Origin: Blepharisma stoltei
Taxonomy: Eukaryota; Ciliophora; Heterotrichea; Heterotrichida; Blepharismidae
DNA: 64,000 nt
NCBI GenBank assembly: GCA_914767885.1
Contig: CAJZBQ010000029.1
Coordinates: 248,001 to 312,000 of the forward strand
Reading direction: 5' to 3'
In this document: piece by piece, positions 1 to 9,447 of the stretch
Layout: each line of letters opens with the position of its first letter
Numbering within the stretch: the stretch's first letter is position 1
Program-made: the position numbers and the translations under genes
The notes under the pieces: model-generated
The model's input: only the letters and a program-made list of their open reading frames with translations
Database searches by the model: none
What the model was told of the DNA's origin: nothing

Positions 1-370
1 GAGTAAGTATTCTATTTTGAAAATACGTTTATCTTCGTCCGAATCAAGATTGTGAACCAGCATGTTTGCTGATTGAATTAGTTGGATTAACAGAGGTTTA
101 GATTGGAAACTCAGAAATCTTCTGAATAAACTTTGGACGTCAGCTTTCATAAAAAAGCTAGGTAGAGATTACTCAAAGAAATTTTGATAATTTTGTTCAC
201 TTCATACCAAGGCTTCTGTCATTGATCTGACCAACTCGACTGCTTGTTCTTCATTTTTAGGAGTAATCTCATAGAAGAAACTAAGCTCTCTATGCATCTC
301 TCTGGAATTATAATTACTGAAAGATTTCGTAAGTATATTTGGTTTTGCTTCCGAATATTTTGGAAATCAT
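1..370 (-). CDS. CLEC16A: FPL-domain protein, CLEC16A/TT9-like, N-terminal part
   Basis: Partial: the 3' end lies beyond the left edge of the window. The ATG is at 370-368, and the protein begins MISKIFGSKTKYTYEIFQEM. Two tiny introns (302-317, 16 nt; 158-172, 15 nt) must be removed to keep the frame, and TGA is read as Trp inside ALVWSEQNYQNFFDFF. That stretch matches the N-terminal FPL domain of CLEC16A, where human has LIWGDQND...FDFF. The family acts in endosomal and autophagic membrane traffic. The visible part is about 113 residues. The family call is by eye from the FPL pattern and is fairly sure; the rest of the protein is not visible. Confidence 0.75.
158..172 (-). other. 15-nt spliceosomal intron
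   Basis: GTAATCTCTACCTAG on the minus strand. It contains an in-frame TAA. Removal restores the conserved FFDFF of the FPL domain. Confidence 0.85.
302..317 (-). other. 16-nt spliceosomal intron
   Basis: GTAATTATAATTCCAG on the minus strand. Removal joins ...IFQ to EMHRE in frame in the CLEC16A-like gene. Confidence 0.75.
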
Positions 371-1168
371 TTATTAGAATTTTTGATTTAAATAAATTTC
401 AAGATTAATAGTGTTAAATATCTTTAAAGCATGAAACATTTTCTTGAAATTCACCGTAACTTTAATGAAGTTCTAGTAAAATTTCAGCAGTCTTAAAATA
501 ATTATTTTTCCACAAATAGTGAGTAAACAATCAGATGCAATTATGAACATTATAAAGCATAAAACTTCAAGTAAAAACTAAAATTGCAAGAAATAACATT
601 TATCATAGCTTTATGAAATATTTTCGGCTAGATCCCCCTTAGGAGTGAATAAAGATTTTTAGCTAGCTCTAAAGGAGTAAGTTTTATTTTTATAAGATTT
701 TATATTAAATTTAAAGAATTTTTTGCCATATACTTAATGCTCAAAAGAAAAGTTTTATGTTTAATAAGGCAATTATTTAAAAATTTATTGATTGGCTAGA
801 GATCTCGTAATTATAATCTTTAAATATATTAAAAAAATATTTAATTGAAAAAATTGCTATTAAAGATGTTTTTGCTCCTCATAAATAGGTAGTAATTTTA
901 ATAAAAATAGACATTTTCCAATAATTTTACTGGCTTTAAAAGGAGGTAGGAATAAATAAATTAATAGATGAACTGATATAAATAAAGAGCTTCAACCTTA
1001 ATATAATGCTAAATTACACATATTATTATAAAAATTTTAATATTTATAGAAATTTAATTTTTAAAATAATTTTACTATTAAATTCATAATAAAATTTATT
1101 AGCTTTTTCTCTTTATCTTTAATTAAAATTTGTTTTATTAGGTAGGGGGATACAAATTTGCAATTAAA
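371..1168. other. Intergenic, AT-rich, with possible decayed MITE ends
   Basis: About 800 bases without a convincing gene. At 632-690 and 880-955 there are weak remnants of C-rich/G-rich ends (ccccttaggagtgaa; aaggaggtagga) that recall the MITE ends found elsewhere in the window, but they are too degraded to delimit. Confidence 0.35.
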
Positions 1169-1534
1169 ATGTCGAAAAGAGAGAGAGGTGAAAATCGTCG
1201 TGTTGTTGTGTCTGGATTCGGAAGCAATATCACTTCTGATTCAATTGCTGCCGTTTTTACGCCTTATGGTAAGGTTGAGGGCATTCGCTTCAAAGGCAGG
1301 AAATGCTGCACTGTTCAATTTGAAGAATCAGAAAGCGTCTTGAAAGCAATACAGCTTCATGGTTCCCGACAGCCTTTACTGAATACGACTCAATTGAATG
1401 TCACTCCCATTGATCCGTTGCCTGTTAAGAAGTCGAAAGTTTATGCGGGATCCTTTGTTGTATTAGATCCACCCCGGTTTAATAATTTCTTGATTCCTGT
1501 TTTGCCATCTTTTATGTCATCAGGTTTCAAGTAG
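1169..1534 (+). CDS. Single RRM-domain RNA-binding protein
   Basis: 121 residues ending at TAG. An RRM occupies about residues 10-75, with an RNP2-like strand (RVVVSGFG, about residues 10-17) and an RNP1-like strand (RKCCTVQFEE). The helix-2/strand-4 region follows, then a Pro-rich hydrophobic tail. The start ATGTCGAAAAGA follows a run typical of short AT-rich 5' leaders. RRM proteins bind single-stranded RNA; no substrate can be inferred. An overlapping frame from 1158 is a shadow. No introns or insertions are seen. Domain call good, specific function unknown. Confidence 0.75.
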   Translation: MSKRERGENRRVVVSGFGSNITSDSIAAVFTPYGKVEGIRFKGRKCCTVQFEESESVLKAIQLHGSRQPLLNTTQLNVTPIDPLPVKKSKVYAGSFVVLDPPRFNNFLIPVLPSFMSSGFK

Positions 1535-1683
1535 GATAATTAACAATTTAAAAATTCTGTGTGTTTATGCCGAATTATGATTGAGATGTTGATTCTAGGG
1601 AAGATAGCTTTTAATAATAGTGAGGATTATACAAATAAATTTAAAGAAATAAGAAATGCTCATTTGCCGTATTTTTAAGTTAT

Positions 1684-1935
1684 TTGAGAAAAATTGTAAT
1701 GGGTTGTGGAACTTCAAGCGATACGAGTAGAGTCGTCGAACCTTTGGCTTCTCAAAGGCAAAGGCCAAAAATTAATAGCAAGACTTCTGTATCCAATTCA
1801 CTTGCAAAGCCAACACTAAGAGATAATAGGCCAAAATCATCCCAATTAATGAAATTTTTCAGAACTAAAAAATCGAAAAGCAAAAGCGCATCGCAAAAAT
1901 ATAATGCGTTGGAAATTTTGTCTCTAAATATATAA
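1684..1935 (+). CDS. Small basic protein starting MGCG, possibly broken at its 3' side
   Basis: The likely start is the ATG at 1699, giving MGCGTSSDTSRVVEPL, a consensus N-myristoylation start (MGxxxS/T). The rest is Ser/Lys-rich and low-complexity. The frame ends at a TAA inside an imperfect inverted repeat (about 1934-1986, AAATTCAAATTTAAA versus TTTAAATTTGAAATT), which could be a short eliminated sequence. Beyond it a different frame (about 2046-2148) looks coding (GSRVNLLIEDGLDLIG), so the gene may continue. Not recognised; membrane anchoring is inferred only from the N-terminus. Confidence 0.4.
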   Translation: MRKIVMGCGTSSDTSRVVEPLASQRQRPKINSKTSVSNSLAKPTLRDNRPKSSQLMKFFRTKKSKSKSASQKYNALEILSLNI

Positions 1936-2392
1936 ATTCAAATTTAAAAAAACAAGTTTTCTCAGGAAAAATTTAAATTTGAAATTCCATTTTTAAAAGG
2001 ACCTGAAGGTTGGAAGTAATATATCCTAGAGTTTTTATAGAATCTCAAGGCTTTCTACACTTCAAAGAAAGCCAACTCATGATGGAAGCCGTGTTAATCT
2101 ATTAATTGAAGATGGGCTTGACCTAATAGGTACTGATGATCTAATACTCAGCTAGCTTATTGCTAACTACAATGGATTATAAGGAATATTTAGTTCAATT
2201 TAAAAGAATAATTCAATAAAATACTTTTATATATAAAGCACAATTCAATGCTAATTTTGTAAAGAACCTTAAACTAATAATCATATATAAACGTTAAAAA
2301 TTAATCAACAAACAATTTATTCAGGTAATCTAATCGTTAACTTAAAGTATTCGTTTTTGAACGCAATTACTTAACGACATATTTTACAATCA
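1936..2392. other. Short inverted repeat and unassigned AT-rich DNA
   Basis: Contains the inverted repeat at 1934-1986 and a possible coding remnant up to about 2150. Nothing is recognised between 2150 and 2392. Confidence 0.3.
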
Positions 2393-2920
2393 TTAAGCAT
2401 GTGCTGAAATCTCTTTTCCTATTATCCTACTATTAAACTCCCTATGACTTGCCTTCTCAAACACTTCCAGAGTCTTGATTATAGTTCTTTTGAGCTTTGA
2501 AAAACTGATTCCAATCTGAAAACTTTTAGGCACTTGATGCTCTTTCATGATTTGTTCTAGGATTTCTTTTGACACACTTTTAATCTGCTCGACTTTGACT
2601 GAGTCCACCTCATATCGTAGCCGTTTCATTCGCTTGATACAAATTTCAACTGCATCAAGAAGGAGTGTTTTTCGCTTTTTATAAAGAATTTGTGCGAACA
2701 GACGAAGATGAATGTTTTGAGCTTCTATATCGAGCTCAGTAGTACTTCTACTACTCTCAAGTGCTGAGACTTTGTTTCTTAAGCTTTCTACTTGCCTTTC
2801 AAGATTCTAAATAGATAATACTTGTATAGCCTCTCCGACAACCTCAATATCCGAGTCAAGGACATGTGAATGGTCTCCTAAACTTTGAGCGAAAACAGTT
2901 CATCGATATATGTCTTGCAT
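2393..2920 (-). CDS. Coiled-coil protein of unknown function
   Basis: Starts at the ATG at 2920-2918 (MQDIYRWTVFAQSLGDHSHV), with TGA as Trp at residue 7. One 15-nt intron (2807-2821) carries an in-frame TAG that would otherwise stop the frame. After splicing the frame runs to TAA at 2393, giving 170 residues. Residues about 45-110 have heptad-like Leu/Val/Ile spacing (NLERQVESLRNKVSALESS), which suggests a coiled coil. The C-terminal third is basic. Not recognised. Confidence 0.7.
2807..2821 (-). other. 15-nt spliceosomal intron
   Basis: GTATTATCTATTTAG on the minus strand. It contains an in-frame TAG, and its removal joins EAIQ to NLERQ. Confidence 0.85.
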
Positions 2921-3221
2921 CTTGTGAAAAAATATAGTTATAAACGGATAGTTTTCATTAAACATTCTGAAAACAAAATGGCTTTGATTTAGTTTGAATG
3001 GAACTTAAGAAAATTGTCATACACTGAAAAATAATGATTTCGTTTGAATAATTTAATTGAGGAGAAGAAGAAATTGAAGAAGGTGAGGGGAAGAAGGCGA
3101 AGAAGATTAAATTAAATAATCTTTCTTTATTTTCAAAAATTTTATTAGAGCAGATTTTATCTTAACAAGAAAACTGTGATAAAAAATACTAATTTATTGA
3201 TATTAAATATTTATACGATCT
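2921..3221. other. Intergenic with a purine-rich tract
   Basis: 3059-3108 is a near-continuous A/G run on the plus strand. A short open stretch (EEEIEEGEGKKAKKIKLNN) overlaps it, but no start or gene can be supported. Confidence 0.3.
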
Positions 3222-4039
3222 TTACAAAGCTTTTTCTAATATCTTCCTATTCAGATCAAATTTATAGCAGTTCATATTTCCATATGAAATAAAGCTAATA
3301 AATATTTCTTCTTTCCAAAACTTCCTCATCGCGCATGAATACCACATAATTTTGAATTCTCCAATAATATCCCATTTATATTCATTATTTATACCGCTCT
3401 CAAAGATATTTCCAAGCTCTTCAATAGCATAAACCCTTGATTTCCCATTAAACAGCATCTTATTTTTATACATCTTTAAGCTTAGTTCTTTGATTTCTGA
3501 GTAGCTTTCAATTTCTAAGTCAAATTTGTAAAGATTTTCATGAAGATTCCCACATAATAAAATAGACCCATTAAAATTAACACAAGAGCATCTATAAGAT
3601 CTCAATGGAAGAGGGGTAAGCTGGATTCATCTGTTTTCTTTTAAATTAAGCTTTATGGAAAGCCCTAATGAATCCTTTTCATCCAAACCTCCAAACAGAA
3701 AAATGCAATTTTTATAATAAAGTCCTTCAGAATATGATGAAGGCGGTCCTGGTGGTAGAATTTTTTTTATCGAAATAGACTTGAGGTCAATTATGCAGCA
3801 AGCCCCAGAAGAAGGATAAGAATTTCCATAAAAAAATAATTCTTTGTTTGGGAGTTGAATTACAGTTGTCCCTGCATAAAATTGAAAAGGGGTTTCAAGA
3901 AATTCTTGGCTGGTTCTATTTGTTTCTATGTCGTAGCTTGATAAAACAGTTCTGTTGTTTTTAAAATCAACATTATAAAGAAATCTTGAATCAAACTTGG
4001 ATTGCTGTATAAAATTTTCGATTTTTTTCAAAAAATCAT
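3222..4039 (-). CDS. Kelch-like repeat protein K1 (5' end unresolved)
   Basis: About 270 residues, with TGA as Trp joining two blocks (KENR-W-IQLTPLPL). It is the paralogue of genes at 8052-9197 and 12973-13779. Shared features are a strand FFYGN/LFCYGN, a GLYYKNCIFLFGG kelch-type blade, and a second half with VYAIEE. Kelch propellers are usually protein-interaction modules. The start is doubtful. The kelch frame has no ATG; an ATG at 4039 is out of frame by one base across a T6/A7 run, and the frame upstream meets TAG. Either a one-base error or mutation, or a lost start, explains this. The pogo element lies just upstream. Confidence 0.65.
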
Positions 4040-4094
4040 TATATCCCAGAAGCGATTTCAGCTATTCTGGAGTGGATTTTTCCTGCAAATTTCC

Positions 4095-5966
4095 TGACCC
4101 CCCCTTTAAATTGAAACAAAAAATTTTGTTTCAATTTTAAAGGGGGGTTAAGAAATTTTTTTTATAAAAACATTTATATATAAAAATTTTTTCAAAGATA
4201 AAATTTTATAGAAAATAAATTATATAGATTTAAAGAGACAATAAATTGAGTAAATTATATTTAATAACATTATAATTTTATGACAATGCCTAGTCGGTAA
4301 GTTAGCAAGTTCTATTTTCTTAAAATCGCTCTTTAAAATTTAAGAATACTATTTTAGAAAGTTTTGAATTTTCACGTTAAACTTATAAAATTTGCATTTA
4401 ATAGTTTTAAAAATGGAAAAGGCGAGGACGAAGACTTACCAGACCTTCACAAATGAAAAAAAGATAGAAATTTGTGAATTCTACCTTAAGCACAAGGCAG
4501 AAGGGATCCCTATGAGAGCGGTGGGAGAGAAGTTTAGCATGGATCACTTCTGCCACATCTCCACCTGGCTTCGTCAACTTGGCTACATACGGAATGGATC
4601 TCCCGAAGGAAAGAGAGTAAAAACGCAGCCTTTTACGAAATTCCCAATGCTTGAAAAGGAATTGATGCAATGGCTAATTTCAATGAGGCAGCATGGGCAA
4701 GTGGTGCTGAGAGCGACCATAGAAAAGCGTGCTCGTGAGTTGGCGGTAGAAATGGGATTGGCGCAATTCAAATGCGGGCAAGGATGATGGGATGGATTCA
4801 GGCAAAGAAATGGGCTGGCATATCGCAAAATCAATGCGTCAAGCATAAAGCCCCTGGAGAAAGAAGCAGAGCTTGTAGGCCAGTACCTTGATGACTTGGA
4901 GCCATTGCTGCGTCGGTACAATCCAGATAGCATCTTCAACTTTGATGATACTAGATTTGAATGGGACATGAGCAGCAAGCACACTTACGACTTCAAGGGA
5001 GCCAAGAGAGTTGTAGGCGTGCACTCTGCCAAAGTTGGCCATGCCATCACTGTGCTTCTCATGATTAGGGCAGATGGACTCAGATTGCTGCTTTGCTTGT
5101 CTTCAAAGAGCGAAATGGCCAAATCCCTTACAATGTGAGGGAGCATCTGATTATCCCCGACAACGCCATCGTCAAAGCAAACTCGTCAGGCTATTTAACT
5201 GACATCCTCCTCAACGATTACCTACGGACAGTCTTTCATTTCACCAGATCAGGATCACTGGTGGTCATGGATCAGGCAAACATCCACAAAACTAACATGG
5301 TGTCTGAAACCATGAGAGACTTGAACCTGGAGACAATTCTGATCCCAGGAGGATGCACAAAGCACTTGCAACCTCTTGATGCGATTGTCATCGCTAATTT
5401 CAAGAGAAAAAGCACTCAATTCAGGATTGAGTGTGAGACAGAACAGATTGAGAAAAGATCGAAAGGAGTGGCAACATCAAGGCACTCGATCGTCAGCAGC
5501 TGATCAACATTGTCTCAAAAGCTTGGATTGAGGTGAAACCAGAAGTCGTTATTAGGGGTTTTGAGATAACTGGGCACTACAGAATTGATCATCCTAAGCT
5601 TTTCAGTCATCAAATCAACCTAAGAAACCTAATTATTTAAAGGGTTTATGGTTCATTCTGTGTTTGATTTTTAATTTTAATTTCATGAAAAATTAATTCA
5701 TAAATTTCTCAATCTCAAAGTGTAAACTTGCTGAAATGGTATTCTTCTAACTCTCCCCATAACAATTGGACAAAATAGAGTTTAATTTCTAAATCTTATA
5801 TGTTTGAAGCATATTAAATAGGGTATTAACGTATTTACATATAAAATAATGATTTTTACCTATAAAATTTTCTATTATAATATAATTTTGTTTCAATTTA
5901 AAGGGGGGGTAATTTCCCAAAAAAGTAGGAATTTTACCTATATTTTGTTTCAATTTAAAGGGGGGG
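4095..5966 (+). mobile_element. pogo-family DNA transposon (about 1.87 kb)
   Basis: Bounded by TGA direct repeats (4095-4097 and 5967-5969), with perfect 24-bp terminal inverted repeats: seven C then TTTAAATTGAAACAAAA, and its complement. The left end is a hairpin of two head-to-head motif copies (4098-4150). The right end has two tandem copies separated by about 35 bp (5886-5966). It carries a pogo/CENP-B-like transposase (4413-5640). Interior GC is clearly higher than the flanks. It sits inside or at the end of the minus-strand gene starting at 6435, and is expected to be removed from the somatic genome. Confidence 0.85.
4413..5640 (+). pseudogene. pogo-like DDE transposase with two frameshifts
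   Basis: Starts MEKARTKTYQTFTNEKK. N-terminal HTH of the CENP-B/pogo type (residues about 10-60, EFYLKHKAEGIPMRAVGEKF), then a second HTH-like region (RATIEKRARELAVEM). TGA read as Trp (GWWDGF) carries the frame through 4788. DDE_1 catalytic positions are visible: NFDDTRF (first Asp), VVMDQANIHK (second), and LIPGGCTKHLQPLDA (third). One frameshift near 5075-5085 and another near 5440-5455 interrupt an otherwise continuous protein, so this copy looks recently inactivated, unless these are sequence errors. Its reading in the TGA=Trp code means it evolved or is expressed in this host. Confidence 0.85.
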
Positions 5967-5968
5967 TG

Positions 5969-6435
5969 AGTGATTTATACACAGGGTTTATGAGTCAGTC
6001 TGGTGGATTTGCAAGTTTTATATCGGATCATTTTCAACTCCAAAAATTTTGTAGAAAATTCTCTACCCAAGGGCATCTATAATCGCTCCATGGATATATA
6101 TTTTTTTGAACCATAGCTTTATAACTCCGGCTCTTTTTCAAATTAGGATTATTAAAAAAAGTTAGATTTTCCTTTTGACCAGCTCTGCGTGCAGCACTAA
6201 ATTCACTTCTAAGCTCAGCTTTAAGTGTTTCAAACTTTAGCTCATTAATTTCAAAAGTGCCTGATAAATATTTGCTGATCAAGCTTTCCAACTTATTTTC
6301 AAATTCTAAAATTGTAAGTAGCTTTGAGTTTACTTCATCTTTTGAATGATGAGTAGCACTAGTTTTTTCTGGAGTTGCGTTAGGTAAGTTTCTTAGGCTT
6401 GATTCTCTACATATGGATAAATTTACTTCCTCCAT
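5969..6435 (-). CDS. Unknown protein whose 3' end meets the pogo element
   Basis: The ATG at 6435 gives MEEVNLSICRESSLRNLPNA. About 155 residues are open with four TGA-encoded Trp near the end (NFWSWKWSD; PPDWLINP). The frame runs into the right end of the pogo element. If the element is removed leaving one TGA copy, the frame continues 17 codons and stops at TAA 4041-4039. The junction also creates GTATAAATCACTCAG, a perfect 15-nt intron candidate, so the transposon may sit inside an intron. Whether this gene is separate from K1 or fused to it is unresolved. No domain recognised; a mid-region (FENKLESLISKYLSG) may be helical. Confidence 0.5.
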
Positions 6436-6780
6436 TTCTTATGATAATTCAAATTAAAATATTTTCATAAGCTATAAATTAATCTATGCTATTTTCTTGC
6501 TTTAATAAAGAAATAATTTGAATATTTTGAAATAAGGGTGTACTTAAATGAAAAATTAAGACGAAGATTAATTATGGAGATTATTAATGATTATAATGCT
6601 TTTTTATGATTTGTGAACTATTGTTTATATAATCCATTTATAAATTGAAAAATTTTAAGGATTATCATTAGTCTATTTGGTGTCTTATCGATTTTAAAGC
6701 AACAGTTCTTACAATTTTTAATCGCAAATGCAATTATTTGAAATCTTAAATTAATTAATGCATCTTTATTATTTAAGTGC
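6436..6780. other. Intergenic AT-rich DNA
   Basis: No supported feature is seen. Confidence 0.4.
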
Positions 6781-7199
6781 TTATATTTCTTTGAAGACTA
6801 GCAGCATATCTTCAGTCATAAACAGACTTAAACACAATTTCGGATATTTTACAAAACTGAGCCACATTAGAATCAATAAAGGAGCCAAGAGCTTTCATAT
6901 TGAATAGCAATTCAATTTTTGATTTCTAAGTGCCTTTATAAAGCAGCATAGTGAAATACCAAAAATTAAGGCTACCACGCTTGAGGAAATAATTAAATAA
7001 ACGAAAATTTCAGGCATATTCAAAAGAACTAGTAATATCATGATGCAAATAAATATTGCAAAAATAGAATTAAACAACTTGGAATTAATAACGGCGAGCC
7101 CGAATTTTTGAGATTTGTTTTGATCAAGATTTGGCTGAATTTTAAACTCATCGCATTCTCGTAATTGATCTTCTGAATCAATTTCATATATGGTGAGCT
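6781..7199 (-). CDS. Two-to-three-TM membrane protein A, C-terminal part
   Basis: Reading TGA as Trp, the frame runs from about 7195 to TAA at 6781 and ends WLSFVKYPKLCLSLFMTEDM...KEI. It has hydrophobic segments SIFAIFICIMILLVLL, YLIISSSVVALIFG and LLAPLLILMWLSF. It is clearly the paralogue of the gene at 9448-11115 (same segment order, same KEI end). No ATG is found in this part. The 5' side is probably in 7309-7713, separated by a degenerate eliminated sequence near 7203-7268, but no join gave an uninterrupted frame. Family not recognised. Confidence 0.55.
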
Positions 7200-7202
7200 A
7201 TC

Positions 7203-7268
7203 TTACTCCTCCTTATCCTCTTCCTTTGTGAGTCATTAAAAACATTTTTGTTCACTCATGGAAGGTTT
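7203..7268. mobile_element. Possible degenerate short MITE-type insert
   Basis: Begins TTACTCCTCC and contains TTTGTGAGTCATT and TTGTTCACTCATGG, which resemble the CCGTGAGTGAACAAAA motif in hairpin arrangement. It separates the two parts of membrane protein A, but excision between the available TA sites leaves a stop, so the limits are uncertain. Confidence 0.4.
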
Positions 7269-7308
7269 AATTGCTCGGATTTTTCCAATAGTCTTTCTTG
7301 TCTTGCTC

Positions 7309-7713
7309 TCATAGAGTAGATGGGTTAGTGCTTGTAAAGCAATTCACTTTTATGCTCCTAAGTCCTAGCTGGTATTTATAATTTAAAATGAAAATATCAA
7401 CTATGATTGAAGAAGCCAGTGATGTAGCAAATTTGATATTCCATATTAGCATTTTTATTTTTGATGAAAATGCCAAACTAGGGACTTGAGAGTGCAAATG
7501 CAGTTTAGTGGGAATCTATTTCAATCTATAGCTATAAGATTTAGATGAATGACTGTCAATACAAGCCTCAATTTCGATATTAGATAAGTCTATAAAGACT
7601 GACTCTTCGCTATTATTGAGTATCTCAGCTTCGCAGCAGAATGATTTATCTGCAACGGTTGCATTTTCTTCGTTGTACAAAGCCTCTTTAGGAGCATCTT
7701 GATTATTCATCAT
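7309..7713 (-). CDS. Probable 5' part of membrane protein A or a separate broken gene
   Basis: Starts MMNNQDAPKEALYNEENATV at 7713. The first 65 codons are acidic. A TAG at 7513-7515 interrupts the frame, which then stays open for 60 more codons (LHLHSQVPSLAFSSKIKMLI) and beyond through TGA. The arrangement suggests a pseudogene or an unseen insertion. The downstream paralogue B has a different, also acidic, N-terminus, so the relation to A is inference. Confidence 0.35.
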
Positions 7714-8051
7714 GATTCTACAATCTTATATATATTGTAAGGATATTTCATATTATTAGTAATGTGCGTAACTTTTGATCATGCTTAAATTATTCTTCAC
7801 CATTTTTAGATAATTGAATAAAATAATCCAAAAAATGCTAATTTATCATGTACAAAATTGATTTTAAAGGACTTATTAAGAAAAACTAAGGGTTGTATTC
7901 TTAAATTGCATAAATTTCTTATATGTAATTTTATAATATTAATAGCGCATTATAATTGATATCACAATCAGCATTTGCCTATCAGTTATTTTAATACAAT
8001 CAATGTTATATGAAAGATTTATTAAAAGCATTAATTTTAATTAAATAAATA
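7714..8051. other. Intergenic AT-rich DNA
   Basis: No supported feature is seen. Confidence 0.4.
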
Positions 8052-9197
8052 CTATTCTTGATACTCAAAATCTTCAAATAATTTATCAATTTGAATACTC
8101 TTTGTGCTTAAATCAAAATTGAAATAGCCAATACGGTTATAAAAGCTGTTATAAATAGTTCCAATAAATATATGATTATCCTTAAATACTCAATTATTTT
8201 GCAAAATATTGCAATCAATATCTCATTGCCCTACAGTTGTTCAAAAATTTCAGTCTCCATCTTTGCACTCAGAAATTGACCTACCTTGCTCGATAGCATA
8301 AAATTTCAAGTTTCCATAGCAAAGTATCTTAGAAGTTTCTGAATTCAAATCAATATTATAAATAGTAGAATAACTATCAATTTCAATATTATACGCATAT
8401 AATTTATTATAATTAAATCCAGCAATCAATATTATATGCTTGAAAAGCACACAAGAGCAATTTTTTGAGGCTGTTGGCAATGGTGTCAATTTAAATCACA
8501 TATTTTTTTCTAAATCAAATCTTTCTGCAAGAGTTTGTTCACATCAATTATCTTCAATATTTCCTCCAAAAATGTAAACAGAATTATTATGATATAATCC
8601 TCCCGAAGCGCAGCATGATTTTCCATATGGTAACAATCTTTTTAGTGAATAATTTTTCACGTCAATTATACACGCTATTCCTGAGAAATCATCGTAAGTT
8701 CCATAACAAAAAAGCTCATCATTTGGAAGGAGAATTATGCATGTAGCATCTGTTAATGCTTCATGGGTATCCATAATAATTTCTTCTCTTATTTTTGTTT
8801 CGATATCATAGATTCATAAATACGTTAGAAAATCATTTCTATTTACTAAATAAATATATTTGTGGCAATATAAGTTATATTCTTGATCAAGGTTTAGTCT
8901 TTTCATTTCAAGTTCATATGCTTTCTTATTTATTTCTCAGCTATTTACTTAATACTCTTTTGCTCTCTCTTTTATGTCTCCTTTAATATCTTCTGCTTCG
9001 ATTTCTATTTGAGATCTAATTTTATAGCAGTCTTCCAAATTGTGATATTGATATAGAGTTTGGCTTACTTCCCCTATAAATAGGAAAAAAATCTGTTCAA
9101 TTTAATGGGGGTTAAAGTGCCCAAAATATAAAAATTTTACATATATTTTGTTCCAATTTAAAAGGGAGGGAGTTAGCTCATTCTTAGTAGTCTTCAT
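8052..9197 (-). CDS. Kelch-like repeat protein K2 with N-terminal helical region
   Basis: 340 residues after removing a 108-bp insert (9066-9173) and a 15-nt intron (8941-8955); exon lengths sum to 1023. It starts MKTTKNELSQTLYQYHNLED. Residues about 1-85 are charged and helical (IEIEAEDIKGDIKERAKDW). They are followed by kelch-type blades with LFCYGTYDDFSG, GLYHNNSVYIFGG and LKFYAIEQG. Several Trp are TGA. It is the best complete model for the local kelch family; K4 lacks the helical extension. A protein-interaction role is inferred from the fold only. Confidence 0.75.
8941..8955 (-). other. 15-nt spliceosomal intron
   Basis: GTATTAAGTAAATAG on the minus strand. It carries an in-frame TAA; removal gives KDWEINKK in kelch gene K2. 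Confidence 0.8.
9066..9173. mobile_element. 108-bp minimal eliminated element, TTTAAATTG family
   Basis: TA-bounded (TTA ... TTA). The right end carries the tandem-pair arrangement with ATATTTTGTTCCAATTTAAA; the left end is C-rich (CTTCCCC). Almost nothing lies between the ends. Removal joins KNEL to SQTL in kelch gene K2 in frame. Confidence 0.8.
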
Positions 9198-9447
9198 TTT
9201 ATTGAAGGTTAAAATCTAATATTGAATTATTATTGCTCATTCATTGATTTTTAAGACTTCTTACCATTCAGAATTTTGAAAAGCTCAAATAAATCTCGGT
9301 ATGCTAATCCAAATTATTTAATTTTTCAGCATTAATTAAGCATTAGTGTTTTGTAAAATTCAGAATAATAAAACTTATGCTTCATTATTAAGTCTTCCTT
9401 TAAATATTTTGAAACCATTAATTAATGAAATATAATTTATAAATTGC

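Noticed and set aside
4407-5042. Minus-strand ORFs over the pogo transposase
   Set aside because: Shadows of the plus-strand transposase frame.
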